A stretch of DNA of 64,000 nucleotides from Alkalispirillum mobile (GTDB taxonomy: Bacteria; Pseudomonadota; Gammaproteobacteria; Nitrococcales; Halorhodospiraceae). The notes beneath the pieces were generated by a model. The model did no database searches. It was not told the origin of the DNA and was given only the letters and a program-made list of their open reading frames with translations. Shown one piece after another: positions 19,474-27,598 of the stretch. The DNA is taken from positions 248,001-312,000 of the forward strand of contig NZ_RCDA01000001.1 in the NCBI RefSeq assembly GCF_003664325.1, given 5' to 3'. Within the stretch, counting starts at the first letter, position 1; every line of letters begins with the position of its first letter. Both the position numbers and the translations under genes were made by a program.

Positions 19474-19505
19474 AAAAAATCAGGGCCGGCGCATGGCCGG
19501 CCCTG
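19474..19505 (-). terminator. Intrinsic terminator between acpP and fabF
   Basis: The stem CAGGGCCGGC / GCCGGCCCTG (10 bp; arms 19496-19505 and 19481-19490) has a 5-nt loop. On the minus strand it is followed by a T6 run (19474-19479). This is a good rho-independent terminator placed directly after acpP and 59 bp before the fabF start. It would limit read-through into fabF-pabC-mltG-tmk-holB-pilZ and favour a short acpP transcript. Confidence 0.8.
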
Positions 19506-19542
19506 AGGCGCCGATTACGACTGAAGCCAGCCTGGGTTCGAG

Positions 19543-19782
19543 TCAGGAACCCAGGTGCTTGTTGATGTAATCAATTGCCTGCTGAACGGTGGTGATCTTC
19601 TCGGCTTCTTCATCCGGAATCTCACACTCGAACTCTTCTTCGAGGGCCATCACCAGCTCAACAGTGTCCAGCGAGTCAGCGCCAAGATCGTCAACAAAGG
19701 AGGCCTCACCGCTCACCTCTTCCTCTTTGACCCCAAGCTGCTCGACGACGATTTTCTTAACGCGTTCTTCGATGCTGCTCAT
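19543..19782 (-). CDS. acpP: Acyl carrier protein
   Basis: 79-aa acidic carrier that bears growing acyl chains on 4'-phosphopantetheine. The attachment serine is Ser37 in [21 protein letters not shown]. The rest ([38 protein letters not shown]) is standard. GGAGGA lies before the ATG. It has 128 bp of its own upstream DNA after fabG, with a possible -10 (TACAAT, 19838-19843 on the minus strand), and an intrinsic terminator downstream. Both suggest a separate abundant transcript, as expected for ACP. Confidence 0.97.
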   Translation of the reverse strand: MSSIEERVKKIVVEQLGVKEEEVSGEASFVDDLGADSLDTVELVMALEEEFECEIPDEEAEKITTVQQAIDYINKHLGS

Positions 19783-19910
19783 TTTGATGCGTCCTCCGAA
19801 AGGGTTTCCTGGCGCAGTCGCTAGGCTGCGGGCCGGTATTGTATGTGAACTCCACCAGCGGTGCCACCAGCCGCGACCACGCGCACGCTAACACAAACTA
19901 GAGTGAATCG

Positions 19911-20666
19911 TTAGCCCATGTACATGCCACCATTGACATGCAAAGTGCTACCGGTGATATAACCGGCCGCCGGTGAGGCCAGATAGCCCACGGTGGCGGC
20001 AATGTCCTCGGGCTGCCCCAGGCGCTCCAGGGCGATCTGGCCGACGAGGGCCTCACGCTGCGCCTCGGGCATGTCCCGGGTCATGTCGGTTTCGATGAAG
20101 CCGGGTGCCACGGTGTTGACCGTGATCCCACGACTGCCCAGTTCACGGGCCAGGGAGCGCGTCAGCCCCTCCAGGCCCGCCTTGGCGGCACAGTAGTTGG
20201 CCTGGCCGGCGTTACCCGCCGAGGCGACCACTGAGCCGATGTTGATAATCCGCCCCTTGCGGGCCTTCATCATCCCGCGCATGCAGGCCTTCACCATCCG
20301 GAAAGCGGAGCTGAGGTTGGTGTCCAGAATGCTACCCCAGTCCTCCTCTTTCATGCGCATCATGAGGTTGTCCCGGGTGATGCCGGCGTTGTTGACCAGC
20401 ACCGTCGGCGCGCCGAAATCAGCGGCGACGGCCTTGACCAGCTCGTTGACCTGGTCCGGATCGGTGACATCCAGCACCCGGCCCCCGCCCTGGATGCCCT
20501 GTTCTTCCAGGGTGTCGCTGATCGCCTGCGCGCCCTTTTCGGACGTCGCGGTACCGATAACGGTAGCGCCCATGGCGCCCAGTTGCAGCGCGATGGCCCG
20601 GCCGATCCCTCGGCTCGCGCCAGTGACCAGGGCGACTTCGCCTTGCAGCGCCTGATTACTGAACAT
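19911..20666 (-). CDS. fabG: 3-oxoacyl-[acyl-carrier-protein] reductase
   Basis: 251-aa NADPH-dependent SDR that reduces 3-oxoacyl-ACP. The cofactor motif is TGASRGIGRAIA (about residues 16-27), with NNAGITRDNLMMRM and the catalytic Asn-Ser-Tyr-Lys set in NTNLSSAF-like DTNLSSAF, IGSVVASAGNAGQANYCAAKAG. APGFIETDMT and the C-terminal HVNGGMYM are FabG signatures. It lies 21 bp after fabD in the operon. Confidence 0.96.
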   Translation of the reverse strand: MFSNQALQGEVALVTGASRGIGRAIALQLGAMGATVIGTATSEKGAQAISDTLEEQGIQGGGRVLDVTDPDQVNELVKAVAADFGAPTVLVNNAGITRDNLMMRMKEEDWGSILDTNLSSAFRMVKACMRGMMKARKGRIINIGSVVASAGNAGQANYCAAKAGLEGLTRSLARELGSRGITVNTVAPGFIETDMTRDMPEAQREALVGQIALERLGQPEDIAATVGYLASPAAGYITGSTLHVNGGMYMG

Positions 20667-20687
20667 GTCTGAAGTGCTCCTTGTTGT

Positions 20688-21632
20688 TTATTGATTTTCC
20701 GCGGCTTTTTGCAGGCTCTTGGTGTCCGCAAGGGCGACGATGGGCAGTCGGCGCTGAATGCGCCGGTTGAGGCCGGCCAACACCTTGCCGGGGCCGCACT
20801 CAACCATCTGCTCAACGCCTCGGTCCACCATGGATTGTATGGTCTCTACCCAGCGTATCGGGCTGTAAAGTTGGGCGACGAGCCTTTGCCGGATCTGTTC
20901 GGGGTCATCGGTGCTTTGTACGTCAACGTTGTGCAGCACAGGGATCGCCGGAGCATCGAGCGTAATGTCCTTTAGCACGTCGGCCAGGCGTTCGGCCGCC
21001 GGTGCCATCAGCGCGCAGTGGGACGGGACACTGACCGGCAAGGGCATTACTTTTTTCGCACCGGCCGCTTTGCACGCTTCCATGGCCCTGTCGACGGCGG
21101 CACGGGCGCCGGCGATCACCACCTGGCCGGGGGCATTGAAGTTGACCGCGGCCACCACGTCACCCTCGCTGGCGCTCTCGCAGGCATCCACCACCGCTTG
21201 ATCGTCCAGGCCGAGGACGGCCGCCATGGCACCCTCCCCTGCCGGTACCGCCTCTTGCATGAAACGGCCCCGCTGCGCTACCAGTTTGACGGCATCGGCG
21301 AATCCCATCGCACCGGCGCAGACCAGGGCCGTGTATTCGCCCAGGCTGTGCCCGGCCATGATCGCCGGCCGTGCGCCCCCCGCCTCATTCCAGGCGCGCC
21401 ACGTCGCCACGCCAGCGGCGAGCATGGCCGGTTGGGTGTGGTCAGTTTGGTTCAAGGTCTCTTCGGGGCCATCACAGACAAGGCCCCAGAGGTCGGTGCC
21501 TAGGGCGTCACCGGCCTCTTTGAAGGTTTCCTCGATGATCGGGGTGTGGGCGGCCAGGTCGTCCATCATGCCGACGGACTGGGACCCCTGCCCCGGGAAG
21601 ATAAACGCCAGGTTGGCCTTGTTATTGCTCAT
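20688..21632 (-). CDS. fabD: Malonyl-CoA:ACP transacylase
   Basis: 314-aa enzyme that loads malonyl groups from CoA onto ACP. FIFPGQGSQSVGMM opens the protein. The nucleophile is Ser96 in GHSLGEYTALVCAG, and the histidine partner is in VSVPSHCALM. The malonyl-binding arginine region is AQRGRFMQEAVPAGEGAMAAVLG. Length is normal. It lies between fabH and fabG, the standard order. Confidence 0.96.
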   Translation of the reverse strand: MSNNKANLAFIFPGQGSQSVGMMDDLAAHTPIIEETFKEAGDALGTDLWGLVCDGPEETLNQTDHTQPAMLAAGVATWRAWNEAGGARPAIMAGHSLGEYTALVCAGAMGFADAVKLVAQRGRFMQEAVPAGEGAMAAVLGLDDQAVVDACESASEGDVVAAVNFNAPGQVVIAGARAAVDRAMEACKAAGAKKVMPLPVSVPSHCALMAPAAERLADVLKDITLDAPAIPVLHNVDVQSTDDPEQIRQRLVAQLYSPIRWVETIQSMVDRGVEQMVECGPGKVLAGLNRRIQRRLPIVALADTKSLQKAAENQ

Positions 21633-21704
21633 AAGTCGCTTTCGTTCTGAAGATTTACTTGGCGTCCAGCATCGGCAGAGGGCGCATCCCCTGCCGTGCC
21701 GCGA

Positions 21705-22676
21705 TCAGTAACGAATCAGGGCGGAGCCCCAGGTAAAACCGCCACCGAAGGCTTCCAGGAGCAGCAGTTCGCCCGGTTTAATCCGACCGTCCCGGATGGC
21801 GGTATCCAGCGCCATGGGGATGGAGGCCGCCGAGGTGTTGCCCTGCTTGTCGACCGTGACAACCACGCGCTCCATGGGCATTTCCAACTTGCGCGCAGTG
21901 GCCTGGATGATCCGGATGTTGGCCTGGTGCGGAACCAGCCAGTCAATATCGCTTTTTTTCAACCCATTAGCGGCGAGGCTCTCATCGACGATGCGACTGA
22001 GGGTGCGGACGGCGACCTTGAATACCTCGTTCCCCTGCATGGTGATGTAGGGGCCCACCTGCTCCCGCTTCTCGTAACCCTGCCCTGGTCCCCAGGGCAC
22101 GCCCAACAAGTCAGAATACTGTCCGTCCGAGTGCAGGTGCGCCGAGAGGATGCCGGGCTCGTCGCTCGCTTCCAGTACAGTGGCACCCGCGCCGTCCCCG
22201 AACAGAACGCATGTTGAGCGGTCTGTCCAGTCAAGGATGCGGGTCATGGTCTCCGCGCCGATAACGAGCGCCCGCTTTACGCTACCGGTGCGGAAAAATT
22301 GGTTCGCTACCCCGAGACCATAGACGAAGCCGGAGCAGGCCGCAGAGAGGTCGAACGCCAGCGAGCCGTGCCGCATGCCCAGGCGTTGCTGCAGCAGGCA
22401 GGCCGTGCTTGGGAACACCCGGTCGGGCGTACAGGTACCGACGATGATCAGGTCGATGCTGCTGGCAGGCACCCCGGCGGCTTCCAATGCGCGCAACGCG
22501 GCCTGTTCGGCCAGATCTCCGCAGGTCTGGTCGGGGGCCACGCGCCGGCGCTCAGCGATACCCGTGCGTTCGCGGATCCACGCATCCGAGGTGTCGATGA
22601 TCCGCTCGAGATCGTGATTGGTAATCACTTCGTCCGGCATATAGCTGCCGGTACCGATGATGCGCGCGTAGCTCAC
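21705..22676 (-). CDS. fabH: 3-oxoacyl-[acyl-carrier-protein] synthase III
   Basis: 323-aa enzyme that starts fatty acid synthesis by condensing acetyl-CoA with malonyl-ACP. The catalytic triad is Cys114 in [11 protein letters not shown], the histidine in [11 protein letters not shown] and the asparagine in [11 protein letters not shown]. Other FabH features are [22 protein letters not shown] and the final [16 protein letters not shown]. It overlaps the plsX end by 4 bp, so the two are coupled. Confidence 0.96.
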   Translation of the reverse strand: MSYARIIGTGSYMPDEVITNHDLERIIDTSDAWIRERTGIAERRRVAPDQTCGDLAEQAALRALEAAGVPASSIDLIIVGTCTPDRVFPSTACLLQQRLGMRHGSLAFDLSAACSGFVYGLGVANQFFRTGSVKRALVIGAETMTRILDWTDRSTCVLFGDGAGATVLEASDEPGILSAHLHSDGQYSDLLGVPWGPGQGYEKREQVGPYITMQGNEVFKVAVRTLSRIVDESLAANGLKKSDIDWLVPHQANIRIIQATARKLEMPMERVVVTVDKQGNTSAASIPMALDTAIRDGRIKPGELLLLEAFGGGFTWGSALIRY

Positions 22677-23701
22677 TGGGTCTCCTTCGCGGCCAACAGG
22701 CTCTCGAGGCGCTGATCAATCATGCTGGGCACGCCCTTGCGTACCTCAAGCACTGCCGTTTCGATGGCACGACCGAACGCGAAGGCATCGGCACCACCGT
22801 GGCTTTTCAGCACAATACCACGCAATCCGAGCAAACTGGCGCCGTTGTACTGGCGCGGATCAATACGGCGGCGCAATGACCTGAGCACTGGTAAGGCCAC
22901 CAGCCCGGCCAGGCGGGTGAACCAGTTGCGCTGGAACTCGGCGCGCATGTAATGCGAGATCAGCCCGGCGACGCCCTCGCTGCTCTTCAAGGCCACGTTA
23001 CCCACGAAGCCATCGCAGACCACGACGTCTGCCATGCCCTTGAAAACCCCATCTCCTTCCACGTAACCCACGTAGTTGAGTGGCGAGTCGGTGAGCATCT
23101 GGCAAGCGCGCTTCACCTGGTCATTGCCCTTGATCTCTTCCTCGCCGACGTTGAGCAGGCCGACGCGGGGATGGCTGACGCCATCAATGGCCTCGGCACA
23201 GACCGAACCCATGACAGCGAATTGGAAGAGATGCTCGGCGGTACAGTCCACGTTGGCGCCCAGGTCGAGCATGTGGACGTACCCACCCAGTGTGGGGATG
23301 GTGCTCATGATAGCCGGGCGGTCGATCCCCGGGAGGGTCTTTAGCACGTAGCGGGCCGTGGCCATAAGTGCACCGGTATTGCCGGCACTGATGCTCGCGT
23401 CCGCCTCCCCCTCTTTGACCAGCTGGATGCTGCTCCGCATCGAGGAGTCCTTTTTGGTGCGTAACGCGTGCGACGGCGCCTCATCCATGCCCACAACCTG
23501 AGTGGCGGGATGGACCCGGAGCCGCTCCTGCTGCTGGGCACCGTGACGGGCAAGCGCCTCCCGCAGAGGCTCTTCCTGGCCGACCAGAATCAGCCTGAGG
23601 TCCGGGTTGCGCTTGAGTGCGCCTAGCGCGGCGGGCACAACCACGTCGGGGCCATGATCGCCACCCATCGCATCCAGGCTGATGGTTACCGTCTCTGTCA
23701 T
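22673..23701 (-). CDS. plsX: Phosphate acyltransferase PlsX
   Basis: 342-aa peripheral membrane enzyme that makes acyl-phosphate from acyl-ACP, the first step of phospholipid synthesis with PlsY. The N-terminus [19 protein letters not shown] is diagnostic. [49 protein letters not shown] and the C-terminal [19 protein letters not shown] follow. I chose the ATG at 23701 (MTETVT). A longer reading to 23752 would start inside the terminator hairpin after rpmF. It is coupled to fabH. Confidence 0.96.
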   Translation of the reverse strand: MTETVTISLDAMGGDHGPDVVVPAALGALKRNPDLRLILVGQEEPLREALARHGAQQQERLRVHPATQVVGMDEAPSHALRTKKDSSMRSSIQLVKEGEADASISAGNTGALMATARYVLKTLPGIDRPAIMSTIPTLGGYVHMLDLGANVDCTAEHLFQFAVMGSVCAEAIDGVSHPRVGLLNVGEEEIKGNDQVKRACQMLTDSPLNYVGYVEGDGVFKGMADVVVCDGFVGNVALKSSEGVAGLISHYMRAEFQRNWFTRLAGLVALPVLRSLRRRIDPRQYNGASLLGLRGIVLKSHGGADAFAFGRAIETAVLEVRKGVPSMIDQRLESLLAAKETQ

Positions 23702-23720
23702 TGGGCTGTCGTGTGCACCA

Positions 23721-23765
23721 AAAAGAAACCGCCCGCCGTGCCGGGGCGGCACGGCGGGCGGGTTT
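23721..23765 (-). terminator. Intrinsic terminator between rpmF and plsX
   Basis: A 14-bp perfect stem (arms 23729-23742 and 23748-23761) with a 5-nt loop. On the minus strand it is followed by a TTTCTTTTT tract (23728 down to 23720). It sits between rpmF and plsX, 20 bp before the plsX start. It should end most rpmF transcripts and limit read-through into the fab genes. Confidence 0.85.
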
Positions 23766-23780
23766 CCCCTGTCGAGGTGA

Positions 23781-23960
23781 TCAGTCCTCGCGACCCTGCA
23801 TGACCTTGCGACCGCGGTAGTAGCCGTCCGCGCTCACGTGGTGGCGACGGTGGGTCTCACCGGTCTGCTGCTCGACCGACAGGGTCGGGCCAGACAGGCT
23901 GTCGTGGGAGCGACGCATGCCGCGCTTGGAGGGGGTCTTCCGGTTCTGCTGAACTGCCAT
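23781..23960 (-). CDS. rpmF: 50S ribosomal protein L32
   Basis: 59-aa basic ribosomal protein. The start [20 protein letters not shown] and the following [27 protein letters not shown] are unmistakable L32. It is of the cysteine-free type. A good AAGGAGA site lies before the ATG. It follows yceD by 59 bp, the conserved pair, and is followed by an intrinsic terminator. Confidence 0.97.
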   Translation of the reverse strand: MAVQQNRKTPSKRGMRRSHDSLSGPTLSVEQQTGETHRRHHVSADGYYRGRKVMQGRED

Positions 23961-24019
23961 GGTGCAGTCTCCTTAAAAGCAAGTGGGTCTGGGTTCGGAA
24001 CCTGCTCGCTGCTGACACC

Positions 24020-24541
24020 TCAGGATTTCTTCAGGCGTTCAAGAACAGCAAACGGGTTCTGGTTGTCCTGTGTTGTCTCCAACAACGGTTCTGCCGGGTG
24101 GCCCGGGGGCGTGCATTCGCCGTCCGCGTGCCGCGCGATGACCGGCATGGCCAGCAGCAGCTCATCCTCAACCACCGAGGCGAGCATCAATTTGCCGGTT
24201 TCCATGACCAAAGGGTCAAACTCCACCGGCAGCGCTTCTGCCTCTTTCTCGCTGGCCACCAAGGCAAGCTCAACATCCGCCTCCAGACGCTGTTCGTAAT
24301 GCTGGAGGCAGCGCTGGCAGAGCAGTGTGACATGGCCTTGCACCGAGCCCGACAGTCGCTTTCGGCCTTGGTCATCACGCCAGGCGCGAAGCGCAATCGA
24401 GACGGTGCTGCCCGCATCCTCGGTCATCGAGGCCTTGCTCAGGCGCGCAAGCAACGCCCTGGGCAGGCGACCTTCCAGTGGCGTGCCAGCCTCGGTGAAC
24501 ATATCGTGCACCAGGTGCTCGGGCAATCGGCTGTTGGACAT
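24020..24541 (-). CDS. yceD: YceD / DUF177 family protein (23S rRNA accumulation factor)
   Basis: 173-aa protein of the DUF177 family, conserved next to rpmF and linked in E. coli to 23S rRNA maturation. It has a central CQRC pair (VTLLCQRCLQHYEQ), an acidic segment with VEDELLLAMPVIARH, and the C-terminal QNPFAVLERLKKS, which matches E. coli YceD. The start is the ATG at 24541, because an upstream in-frame ATG at 24625 would lie above the promoter. The promoter's -10 ends only 10 bp before this ATG, so the mRNA may be nearly leaderless. It is first of the yceD-rpmF-plsX-fab cluster and divergent from maf. Confidence 0.9.
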   Translation of the reverse strand: MSNSRLPEHLVHDMFTEAGTPLEGRLPRALLARLSKASMTEDAGSTVSIALRAWRDDQGRKRLSGSVQGHVTLLCQRCLQHYEQRLEADVELALVASEKEAEALPVEFDPLVMETGKLMLASVVEDELLLAMPVIARHADGECTPPGHPAEPLLETTQDNQNPFAVLERLKKS

Positions 24542-24550
24542 AAGCCCGCA

Positions 24551-24579
24551 ATCATAATTGGGGCCCCCGGTGGTGTCAA
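24551..24579 (-). promoter_or_regulatory. Near-consensus sigma-70 promoter for yceD-rpmF-plsX-fab
   Basis: On the minus strand: -35 TTGACA (24579 to 24574, exact), a 17-bp spacer, and -10 TATGAT (24556 to 24551, 5 of 6). This is the best promoter match in the window. Transcription would start at about 24544, leaving a 5' leader of only a few nucleotides before the yceD ATG at 24541. Confidence 0.75.
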
Positions 24580-24659
24580 AGCGCTTGCCAGCCAGAGGCA
24601 CTCTGCCTAGCCTTTGCGCCTTCACCCGTTCTGCTACCCCGATACGCAGGAGATGCCCC

Positions 24660-25265
24660 GTGGCCGCATTGCCCCCCCTAATCCTCGCTTCCCGCTCCCC
24701 CTACCGGCAGCAGCTGCTCCGGCAGGTCGGACTCCCCCACCAGGCGGTTCCCGCTGATGTTGATGAGCGCCGGCACCCTGATGAGGCACCTCATGATTAC
24801 GTGATCCGGCTGGCCAAGGCCAAGGCGGAACGCGTGGCGGCGGACCACCCGGACGCGTTGGTGATTGGCTCCGACCAGGCGGCCGTACTCGGGGACAGGG
24901 TGCTGGGCAAGCCGGGCACCGAGGCCGTCGCGCAGGAGCAGCTGGCGGCCGCGTCGGGGCGCTGTGTCACATTCCTCACCGGCTTGGCCGTGGTGCACGG
25001 GGCCACAGACCGGCGTGAGGCGGATGTCGTCCCCTATCGCGTTCACTTCCGCAACCTGGACGAGGAGACGATCCGTCGCTACGTGGCCCGGGAAAAGCCG
25101 TTGGACTGCGCGGGAAGCTTCAAGTCCGAAGGGCTGGGGATCGTCCTCTTCCAGCGGATGGAGGGTGGCGATCCCAATGCCCTGATCGGCCTGCCGCTGA
25201 TCCGCCTGTTCGATTTCCTGCTGTCTTTTGGCTATCCGCTGGTCAGCGACCCGGGCAGCGCTTAG
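24660..25265 (+). CDS. Maf-family nucleoside triphosphate pyrophosphatase (YceF type)
   Basis: 201-aa house-cleaning enzyme that hydrolyses non-canonical nucleotides; the YceF subgroup favours m7GTP. Motifs are LILASRSPYRQQLLRQVGL, DERRHPDEAPHDYVIRLAKAKA, the aspartate in LVIGSDQAAVLGDRVLGKPG, and CAGSFKSEGLGIVLFQRMEGGDPNALIGLPL, which fits YceF better than YhdE. The GTG at 24660 is preceded by AGGAGA and gives the family start (VAALPPLILASRS); an upstream ATG at 24558 is not supported. It is divergent from yceD and its 3' end overlaps that of sppA by 4 bp. Confidence 0.9.
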   Translation: MAALPPLILASRSPYRQQLLRQVGLPHQAVPADVDERRHPDEAPHDYVIRLAKAKAERVAADHPDALVIGSDQAAVLGDRVLGKPGTEAVAQEQLAAASGRCVTFLTGLAVVHGATDRREADVVPYRVHFRNLDEETIRRYVAREKPLDCAGSFKSEGLGIVLFQRMEGGDPNALIGLPLIRLFDFLLSFGYPLVSDPGSA

Positions 25266-26203
25266 CGCAGCTCCCGGTCGCCCCCCAGCACCTCCGCCAT
25301 GGCCTGGCCTATACGTGTCCCCAGTCGATCGGCCAGCGCCCGGAGAAGGTCCGGCTGGCGCGTGTAATCCCGCACGTCGTCCACGCCGACCACCTCGCGG
25401 GCTACATAGGCGACGTCCCCGAACCCGTCTGCCAGGCCGAGCTCAACACTGCGTTCGCCGCTCCAGATCAGGCCGCTGAAGAGCTCTTCCTCCTCGACCA
25501 AGCGGTCGCCCCGTCCCGAGCGCACCGCCTCGATGAACTGCTGGTGCACCTCTTCGAGCATCTCGTCCAGGTGGGCGATGTGAGTCTCATCCTCGGGCGA
25601 AAATGGGTCGAGGAAGGCCTTGTTATCACCGGCGGCGTAAACTCGCCGCTCAATGCCCAATTTATCGATGGCCTCGGTAAAGCCAAACCCGCCGGCGATG
25701 ACGCCGATGGAACCCACCTGGCTGGAGGGGTTCACGAAGATCTCATCGGCCGCCGCCGCGATGTAATAAGCGCCAGAGGCACCCAGGTCATCGATGACCG
25801 CGTAGACCGGGGTGTCCGGGTGTTTCTCCCGCAGGCGTTCGATCTCGACAAAGATCCGGTTGGCCTGGACCGGGCTGCCCCCGGGGCTATTGATGTAGAG
25901 CACGACCCCTTGGGCGCCGGGGGCTTCGAAGGCGGCGCGCAGGCCCTCGCTGACCGTGTCCGCACTGGCCCGGTCGTTGGCACTGATCATTCCGGTTACG
26001 TCCACCCGTGCCAGGTGATCGCTTACCGGCCGGTCCCGGGAGAAGTCAAAGCCGCCCGTGGAGATGCCCAGCAGGGCGACGAGGTAGAGCAGGAATGCCA
26101 GCTTGAAGAAGATCCCCCAGCGGCGGGTGCGACGTCGCTCCTTGATACCCTCCAGCGCGATCTCCCGCAGCGCATCCCGTTCCCAGCGGTCATGTTCGCT
26201 CAT
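25262..26203 (-). CDS. sppA: Signal peptide peptidase SppA (short type)
   Basis: 313-aa inner-membrane serine protease that degrades cleaved signal peptides. One membrane segment lies at about residues 30-50. Clp-like fold motifs follow: LYINSPGGSPVQANRIF, then DDLGASGAYYIAAAADEIF with the probable nucleophile Ser143, and Lys195 (AGDNKAFLDPF) as the general base. SQVGSIGVIAGGFG is also typical. It is the short, single-domain form. It is followed closely on the same strand upstream by rluC (9 bp), so they form an operon. Confidence 0.9.
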   Translation of the reverse strand: MSEHDRWERDALREIALEGIKERRRTRRWGIFFKLAFLLYLVALLGISTGGFDFSRDRPVSDHLARVDVTGMISANDRASADTVSEGLRAAFEAPGAQGVVLYINSPGGSPVQANRIFVEIERLREKHPDTPVYAVIDDLGASGAYYIAAAADEIFVNPSSQVGSIGVIAGGFGFTEAIDKLGIERRVYAAGDNKAFLDPFSPEDETHIAHLDEMLEEVHQQFIEAVRSGRGDRLVEEEELFSGLIWSGERSVELGLADGFGDVAYVAREVVGVDDVRDYTRQPDLLRALADRLGTRIGQAMAEVLGGDRELR

Positions 26204-26212
26204 TTTCCAGTA

Positions 26213-27163
26213 TTACCCCTTGCGCTTTATTAACTTGGGCTGGTCCGCCAGTTGTTCCAGCACCGCCTGCAAATCGGGCGGCAGCGGTGAATCCATCGTC
26301 AACGGTTGACCTGACCAGGGCAGCGTCAGTTCCAGGCGGCTGGCATGGAGGAAAAGCCGCTTCAGCCCGTGGCGCTTCAGGTCGCGATTGATCGCCCGGT
26401 CGCCATACCGGTCATCACCGGCAACCGGCAGGCCCAGATGCGCCGCATGCACGCGAATCTGGTGGGTGCGCCCGGTGGCGATATCCGCCTCAGCCAGCGT
26501 GAGCCCAGCGGGGCGTTCGACCGCCCGGAAGACCGTTCTTGCCGCCTTGCCCACGCTGGACACGTGCACCCCGCCTGCCGGGCCGCTCCGCCGCTCCAGC
26601 GGCACCTCGACGGGCACGGGGCCCCGGCCCAGCGCGCCACTGAGCAGGGCGAGATAGCGTTTGCGCACGTCGCCCTCCCGCAGTTGCTGGTGGAGATCAC
26701 GGAGCGCGCTGCGGCGTTTGGCCAGCATTAAGCAGCCGCTGGTGGCCCGGTCGAGCCGGTGGACAAGCTCAAGGAACTGCGCGTCCGGGCGGGCCTGGCG
26801 CAATGCCTCTATCAGCCCCCAGGGCAAGCCGCTGCCCCCGTGAACCGCCAGTCCCGACGGCTTGTCAACGACCAGTAAGCGCTCGTCCTCGTAGAGGATG
26901 CGCTGCCCGAGCTCGCGCTGGACCGCCTCCGGTGGCTGGCTGTCCCGCGCCGCGCGGGTCTGAACCGGTGGGATCCGCACGGTCTCGCCCTCATTGAGCT
27001 TCCGCGGGGGCTTGACGCGCCGGCCATCCACCCGCACCTGTCCGCTGCGCAACAGGCGATAGACCAGCGAGCGGGGCACGCCCTTCAGCTGCCGCATGAG
27101 GAAGTTGTCCACCCGCTGGCCGGCCTGCTCTGGGCCGATACGGACCTGCTTTACACCGCTCAT
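26213..27163 (-). CDS. rluC: 23S rRNA pseudouridine synthase RluC
   Basis: 316-aa enzyme of the RluA family that isomerises uridines in 23S rRNA. The N-terminal S4 domain (about residues 12-75: QRVDNFLMRQLKGVPRSLVYRLLRSGQVRVDGRR) is followed by the catalytic domain, with DERLLVVDKPSGLAVHGGSG. The catalytic aspartate is in LVHRLDRATSGCLMLAK. ATGRTHQIRVHAAHLGLPVAGDDRYGD follows. Its position divergent from rne is the classic gammaproteobacterial arrangement and supports RluC. Confidence 0.92.
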   Translation of the reverse strand: MSGVKQVRIGPEQAGQRVDNFLMRQLKGVPRSLVYRLLRSGQVRVDGRRVKPPRKLNEGETVRIPPVQTRAARDSQPPEAVQRELGQRILYEDERLLVVDKPSGLAVHGGSGLPWGLIEALRQARPDAQFLELVHRLDRATSGCLMLAKRRSALRDLHQQLREGDVRKRYLALLSGALGRGPVPVEVPLERRSGPAGGVHVSSVGKAARTVFRAVERPAGLTLAEADIATGRTHQIRVHAAHLGLPVAGDDRYGDRAINRDLKRHGLKRLFLHASRLELTLPWSGQPLTMDSPLPPDLQAVLEQLADQPKLIKRKG

Positions 27164-27598
27164 CGTTCCTCGGGACCTTCAGACATGGCCCGGCATGATA
27201 CCAGAGCGGGCCGCGCCGGTTTGCCGCTAATTGGGGACACTGTTATAGTGCCGAGACGCTGTGTTGGGCCCCTGTCGGCCCTGGCTATGCCATCGCAGCG
27301 CCTAGAGATTCCTGCTTCTCCTGCCCGTGACATAAGAGGCGGGGGAACGGACGAATGAGAACAGCGGCGGCCGAACACTGCCGCACTGTTCAGCCAAGCC
27401 AAATGACACTACCCCGCATCGCTACCCGAATGAACGCGACGAACCTGCTGGTGACGCACTACCTGGCACTGATCCTGGCCCCCATGGCCCAGGCCTGCCA
27501 TCCGGTACGTACCCCGGTATATACCGAGCTGCGCCCGTCCCGGTTCGAGCGCGAGCGGCCCTTTGTGGCACTGCGGGGATGCCGGAGACATCAAACCT
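27164..27598. other. rluC-rne intergenic region with long rne leader
   Basis: 435 bp without a convincing gene. It holds the rne promoter at 27221-27249 and about 340 nt of rne leader. In E. coli the rne 5' UTR is of similar length (about 360 nt) and senses RNase E activity to set mRNA decay, so this leader probably has the same role. A frame opening at 27355 overlaps the rne start in another phase and looks like a by-product of high GC. Confidence 0.6.
27221..27249 (+). promoter_or_regulatory. Probable rne promoter
   Basis: TTGCCG (27221-27226), a 17-bp spacer and TATAGT (27244-27249) form a sensible sigma-70 promoter. Transcription would start near 27256, giving a leader of about 343 nt before the rne ATG at 27599. 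Confidence 0.55.
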
